A DNA stretch of 26,321 nucleotides from Candidatus Aminicenantes bacterium UBA2190 (GTDB taxonomy: Bacteria; Acidobacteriota; Aminicenantia; UBA2199). Positions 23,160 to 26,321 of the stretch are shown in pieces. Numbering within the stretch: the first letter of the stretch is position 1; each line of letters opens with the position of its first letter. The stretch covers positions 1 to 26,321 of the forward strand of contig DCVK01000002.1 of NCBI GenBank assembly GCA_002335385.1, written 5' to 3'. A model generated the notes under the pieces. The model was not told where the DNA came from and searched no databases. It worked only from the letters and a program-made list of their open reading frames with translations. The position numbers and the translations under genes were made by a program.

Positions 23160-23565
23160 ACGCGAATGGAAAAGAATCGGCAATCGGCGTAAGGTGCAGG
23201 GCACAAGGCGCAAGGTGGAAGAAAGTTATTAATAGGACTAAAATTCCAAATTCCAAGCACCAAATTCCAAATAAATTCCAAATTCCAATTACCAAATGAC
23301 CAAAACGAAGATCTAGAATTCAAGAGCAGAAATTGTAGAAGCGTTGAAGCGCTGAAACATTGAAGCGAAAGAAAAAGAGCTTTTCCCAAGGCTCTTGATG
23401 AAACTGTCACTGACACTGACACTTGTCTTGGTTTTCGTTTTGGAAATTGGAATTTGGAATTTGGATATTGTTTGTTATTTGGAATTTGGGATTTGGAATT
23501 TGAGTCTTCCAATTGCATCCTCTCTGACCGTAAACCGTAGACCTTTCACCGTAAACCAATTACTT
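23160..23565 (-). repeat. AT-rich palindromic intergenic repeat, copy C (inverted)
   Basis: Fills the convergent gap 23119-23588. Read on the minus strand it is a near-complete copy of A. The core at 23434-23510 differs from the A/B core by one base (GACTC for GACTT). It also has the TGTCAG/CACTGA repeats (23403-23424), the terminator hairpin, a TTTCAACGCTTC-like tract, the opposing arm, and the conserved 35-bp end at 23205-23239. Outer ends carry TAAACCGTAGACC-type words and GGCGTAAGGTGC-type words. An ACGCG-rich stretch at 23138-23165 (GTGACGCG units) adjoins it. Confidence 0.85.
23372..23396 (-). terminator. Terminator-like hairpin inside repeat copy C
   Basis: On the minus strand, AAGAGC, loop CTTGGGAAAA, GCTCTT, then Ts. 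It is oriented to end transcripts of the sulfatase-fold gene, which stops at 23589. It equals the hairpin in copy A. Confidence 0.5.
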
Positions 23566-23588
23566 TCATTCCCTGATGTCACTAACAC

Positions 23589-25712
23589 TCAATTCTGTCG
23601 GGCCCTGGCCTCGGCGATCAGGCCGTCGATGCGCCGCCGTTCCCCGACCGGCAGCCTGGAGTAGTTCGCGGCCCGGTACTTCTGCAGGTGCTCCAGCGCC
23701 TCGCCGGCACGCCCCGCCTCGAGCAGGGTGATCCCAAGGTTGAGCAGGACCGGGGCGAAATCAGGCTTGACGGCGAGGGTCCGGCGCCAGGCCGCGAGCG
23801 CCTCATCCAGCCGGTTGCCGCGACGGTAGGCGATCCCCAGGCCGTTGCCCGCCGAAAGCAGCGCCGGGTCGATCTTCAATGCTTCGAGAAAATGCTCCTC
23901 GGCCAGCTTCAGGTCGGCAGCGCCGCCGTCGCGGTCGAAGCGGGCCAGACGGGCCCCGCCGACGTGGCTCAGCAGGAGGGCGTTCTTCGGGTCGATTTCC
24001 AGGGCCCGGGCGTAGCTGCCCAGCGCCTTGTCGATCTCTCCCCCCTGGAAATAGGCGATCCCCAGGTAATGGAACTTGTCGGGGTCGAAATCCTCCTGGC
24101 TGACGCATTGTTCGAGGATGGGGATGGCGCGCTGCCAGCCGCCGTTGAGGGCCAGGATGATGCCCAGCCTGGTCAGCAGCAGGATGTTGCCAGGATTCCT
24201 TTCCAGCCCCTGCTCCAGGACACCGATGGCCGCGGCGCTTTGGCCGCGCTTCTGCTGCATGTAGGCCAAATGGTCGTATGCCTGGACGAACCCGGGGCTG
24301 GCGGCGATCACCTGGCGCATTTTCCCCTCGGCGGCCGCAAGGTCTCCCCTCTGAAAGTCCTGCACGGCGATCAGCATCCGGGTCTGCAGCGGCAGCAGCG
24401 TTTTCAGGTCATCCTGCTCCGTGTAGCGTTTTTTGCGCGGCCCGGACCGGCTCTCGGAAATATAGCCCAGCGATTCCAGCCGCCGCTGCTCGTCGGGATC
24501 GAGACGGGACTGCCGGCCGGCAGCCTGTTGGTTCCGCAGCCGGTCCATCAGCCGCTGCAGGTCGGACTGCAGCCGCCCCACTGGGACGGAGCCGGCCAGG
24601 TTGCGCTCTTCGTTCATGTCGCCGGCCAGGTCGTACACCTCCTGGATGGGCAGGTCGATGAACTTGGTATCGCCGGAGATCATGCCGCGCAGGGGCGCCC
24701 AGTCGCGGTTCAGCCAGGGGGTGAGGGATTCGAAATAGATCTCCGGGGACCCGCGCTTCCCGGCCGCCATGACGGCCAGCAGTGATTCGCCCTGCAGCGA
24801 GGGCGGGGCGGGCATCTTCAGGACGTCGCAGAGGGTGGGGAAGATATCGGCATGACAGACGTTCCCGGCGAATGTTTCCGGCTTGCGCCCCGGGATATGG
24901 ATGAACAGGGGGACATGAATGGTATTGTTGTAGGCGAAATACGAGTGGGTGTCCTCGCCCTTCTCGCCCAGCGCCTCGCCATGATCGGAAGTCAGGATGA
25001 TCAGGGTCCTCTCCATCCGGCCTTGCGCCCGCAAAAAATCGAACAGGACCCCCAGCTGCGAGTCCAGGTAGGCGACCTCTCCGGAGTACGGGTCCGCAGC
25101 GTACTCTTCCCTGAACGGGGAGGGTGGCCGGTAGGGGTGATGCGGGTCGAACAGATGGACCCAGGCGAACCATTTCCCGGGTTGTTCGCGGATCCAGGCC
25201 ATGGCCGGGGCGATCACCTTCGCGGCCGGCCGCTCCACGAAGAGGAAATCATTCTCGCTGCGCGAGCCGAGGTCGTCGTCATAGAGATCGAAGCCCCGGT
25301 CCAGCCCGAAGCGGGAGTCGAGGGGAAAGGCGCCGATGAAGGCGGCTGTGGAGTACCCCTGTGCACGCAGGGTTTGGGGGATGGTCATGAATTTCCCGTC
25401 CAGCCGGAAGCCGGTGTTGTCGCTGACGCCGTGATGGAGGGGGGTGGCGCCGGTCAGGATGTTGGCGTGCGAGGGCAGGGTGACCGGGTTGTGGGCGAAC
25501 GCCCGGGTGAAGACCAGCGAACGCGCCGCCAGGCCGTCCAGGTGCGGCGTTCTGGCATGCCGGGGGTCCAGGAAGCCGATGCGGTCGTAGCGCAGGGTGT
25601 CGACGGTGATCAGCAGCACGTTGAGGGGCTGCCTGCGGCTCACGCCCGCGCCGCGCGAGCACGAAAGCAAGGCGGCCAGCATGACGCATATCAGCAAAAA
25701 CTTCAGTTTCAT
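23589..25712 (-). CDS. Sulfatase-fold lipoprotein with C-terminal TPR repeats (Thr at nucleophile position)
   Basis: 707 residues. A lipoprotein signal is clear: MLAALLSC with C18. The alkaline-phosphatase/sulfatase fold covers about 30-410: LLITVDTLRYDRIG with metal-binding D38, the active-site helix TLPSHANILTG (78-88), HLFDPHHPY, and TSDHGEALGEKG with D243/H244. In sulfatases the helix reads CxPxR, with Cys turned into formylglycine. Here Thr78 and His82 stand in those places, so classical sulfatase chemistry is unlikely. A Thr nucleophile would fit phosphotransferase or phosphodiesterase members of the superfamily. From about 430 on there are five to seven TPR-like units (AYDHLAYMQQKRGQ, FHYLGIAYFQGGEIDKALGS). 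It should be periplasmic and membrane-tethered. Confidence 0.9.
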   Translation of the reverse strand: MKLKFLLICVMLAALLSCSRGAGVSRRQPLNVLLITVDTLRYDRIGFLDPRHARTPHLDGLAARSLVFTRAFAHNPVTLPSHANILTGATPLHHGVSDNTGFRLDGKFMTIPQTLRAQGYSTAAFIGAFPLDSRFGLDRGFDLYDDDLGSRSENDFLFVERPAAKVIAPAMAWIREQPGKWFAWVHLFDPHHPYRPPSPFREEYAADPYSGEVAYLDSQLGVLFDFLRAQGRMERTLIILTSDHGEALGEKGEDTHSYFAYNNTIHVPLFIHIPGRKPETFAGNVCHADIFPTLCDVLKMPAPPSLQGESLLAVMAAGKRGSPEIYFESLTPWLNRDWAPLRGMISGDTKFIDLPIQEVYDLAGDMNEERNLAGSVPVGRLQSDLQRLMDRLRNQQAAGRQSRLDPDEQRRLESLGYISESRSGPRKKRYTEQDDLKTLLPLQTRMLIAVQDFQRGDLAAAEGKMRQVIAASPGFVQAYDHLAYMQQKRGQSAAAIGVLEQGLERNPGNILLLTRLGIILALNGGWQRAIPILEQCVSQEDFDPDKFHYLGIAYFQGGEIDKALGSYARALEIDPKNALLLSHVGGARLARFDRDGGAADLKLAEEHFLEALKIDPALLSAGNGLGIAYRRGNRLDEALAAWRRTLAVKPDFAPVLLNLGITLLEAGRAGEALEHLQKYRAANYSRLPVGERRRIDGLIAEARARQN

Positions 25713-25741
25713 CAGTTCTTTTCGCGGAACCCTGCGGGATG

Positions 25742-25747
25742 ATTATA
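25742..25747 (-). promoter_or_regulatory. -10 element for the sulfatase-fold gene
   Basis: A consensus TATAAT on the minus strand with extended TGG upstream. The -35 at 17 bp (TGGGAT, 25765-25770) is poor, as expected for an extended -10 promoter. Predicted leader is about 22 nt, with only a weak ribosome site (AAAAGAA). Confidence 0.48.
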
Positions 25748-25843
25748 CCACTGCTGCGGATGAAATCCCATCGCTTTTCGTTATTATGGGGGGAGCATAA
25801 AACGACGTTCCGGGCTGCGATCCAACCCGGTCCAGGGGGCGGA

Positions 25844-26320
25844 TCAGGACGGTTTGAGTCCCAGGCTCTCCATCTTGTAGCGCAAGGTGGATTCCGAGAT
25901 GCCGAGTTCCCTGGCCGCCTGGGTCACGATGCGCCGGTTCCTTTCCAAAGCCTGAGTGATCAGCTCGCGCTCGAACTGGCGGACCTTCTCAGGCAATGGC
26001 GCGGCGGATGAGGCGAGCGCGGCCGCGGGATCGCCGTCGGCGTCCGCTAGCGGCAGGTCCTCGGCGCCGATCTCCACGCCGCGCGCCAGGATCACCGCCC
26101 GCTCGATGATGTTCTCCAGCTCGCGCACGTTGCCGGGAAAGTCGTGGCGCATCAGTGCCTGGAGCGCTTTGCGGTTAATGGCGCGCAGCGGCTTTCTTTC
26201 CCGTTCCGAGAACTTCTTGAGGAAATGCTCGGCCAGGTAGGGGATGTCCTCCCTGCGCTTGCGCAGCGGCGGCATGGGGACGGTGATGATGTTGATGCGG
26301 AAATAGAGGTCCTCGCGGAA
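25844..26320 (-). CDS. Sigma-54-dependent transcriptional activator, C-terminal part (5' partial)
   Basis: The frame is open to the right window edge. It begins inside the AAA+ domain: FREDLYFRINIITVPMPPLR is the sigma-54 activator segment after Walker B. Next come LRKRREDIPYLAEHFL and FPGNVRELENIIERAVIL (the R-finger/sensor II region, with the GNVREL hallmark). An Ala-rich linker leads to a Fis-type HTH (QALERNRRIVTQAARELGISESTLRYKMESLGL). It would activate RpoN promoters. The sensor or receiver part lies outside the window, so the signal is unknown. It is upstream of the sulfatase-fold gene on the same strand, separated by 131 bp with its own -10. Confidence 0.95.
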   Translation of the reverse strand, partial: FREDLYFRINIITVPMPPLRKRREDIPYLAEHFLKKFSERERKPLRAINRKALQALMRHDFPGNVRELENIIERAVILARGVEIGAEDLPLADADGDPAAALASSAAPLPEKVRQFERELITQALERNRRIVTQAARELGISESTLRYKMESLGLKPS

Positions 26321-26321
26321 A

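Noticed and set aside
15840..23565. CRISPR array
   Set aside because: Only three widely spaced copies, long and palindromic, with no regular spacers and no cas genes.

Overview
This is a GC-rich bacterial chromosome window, probably from a Gram-negative member of the Acidobacteriota/Aminicenantes sphere. That placement is an inference. It rests on the style of the gene content: PknB-type Ser/Thr kinases fused to TPR or TonB_C domains, TPR-bearing sulfatase-fold lipoproteins, DUF3014, an FlbD-like orphan, and AT-rich AATTCC-type intergenic repeats. No rRNA, tRNA, CRISPR array, phage or insertion-sequence gene was found.

Layout. 1-1124 (+): 3' part of a membrane Ser/Thr kinase ending in a coiled coil and a TonB C-terminal-like domain. 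1150-1890 (-) and 2034-3747 (+): a methyltransferase divergent from an FlbD-like protein and an MFS transporter. 3908-5124 (-): FKBP prolyl isomerase coupled to TspO. 5244-6527 (-): a cysteine-rich Fe-S protein with a possible winged-helix N-terminus. 6689-6895 (+): cold-shock protein. 6972-13367 (-): a co-directional series of ferritin-like protein, exported metallo-beta-lactamase-fold hydrolase, a 924-aa GHKL ATPase/transglutaminase membrane protein, its overlapping 510-aa degenerate GHKL partner, and a DUF3014 membrane protein. 13493-15832 (+): an overlapping three-gene operon of a flippase-like membrane protein, type III pantothenate kinase (CoaX) and an unknown protein. 16246-20966 (-): a zinc-ribbon/kinase/TolB-like/TPR protein and a sodium:solute symporter. 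21449-23118 (+): an NTF2-like lipoprotein and a membrane metallophosphoesterase. 23589-26321 (-): a sulfatase-fold/TPR lipoprotein and the 3' end of a sigma-54 activator.

The most unusual locus is 7822-12121. One protein carries an intact Hsp90/GyrB-type ATPase domain at its N-terminus, then a transmembrane helix, a transglutaminase core with a visible Cys-His-Asp triad, and a second helix. The overlapping gene downstream encodes what looks like a GHKL fold that has lost the Mg-binding Asn. This suggests a cytoplasmic ATP-dependent switch, possibly a heterodimer, driving a periplasmic transglutaminase or protease.

Two other signals cut across genes. First, recognisable promoters share a 16-17 bp spacer and mostly an extended TGn -10. 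At four genes the -10 ends exactly 6 nt before the ATG, which predicts leaderless mRNAs. Second, three copies of a long AT-rich palindromic repeat (about 15840-16215, 21029-21303 and 23160-23565) share a 77-bp core. Two of them are inverted around a roughly 7-kb block of four genes.
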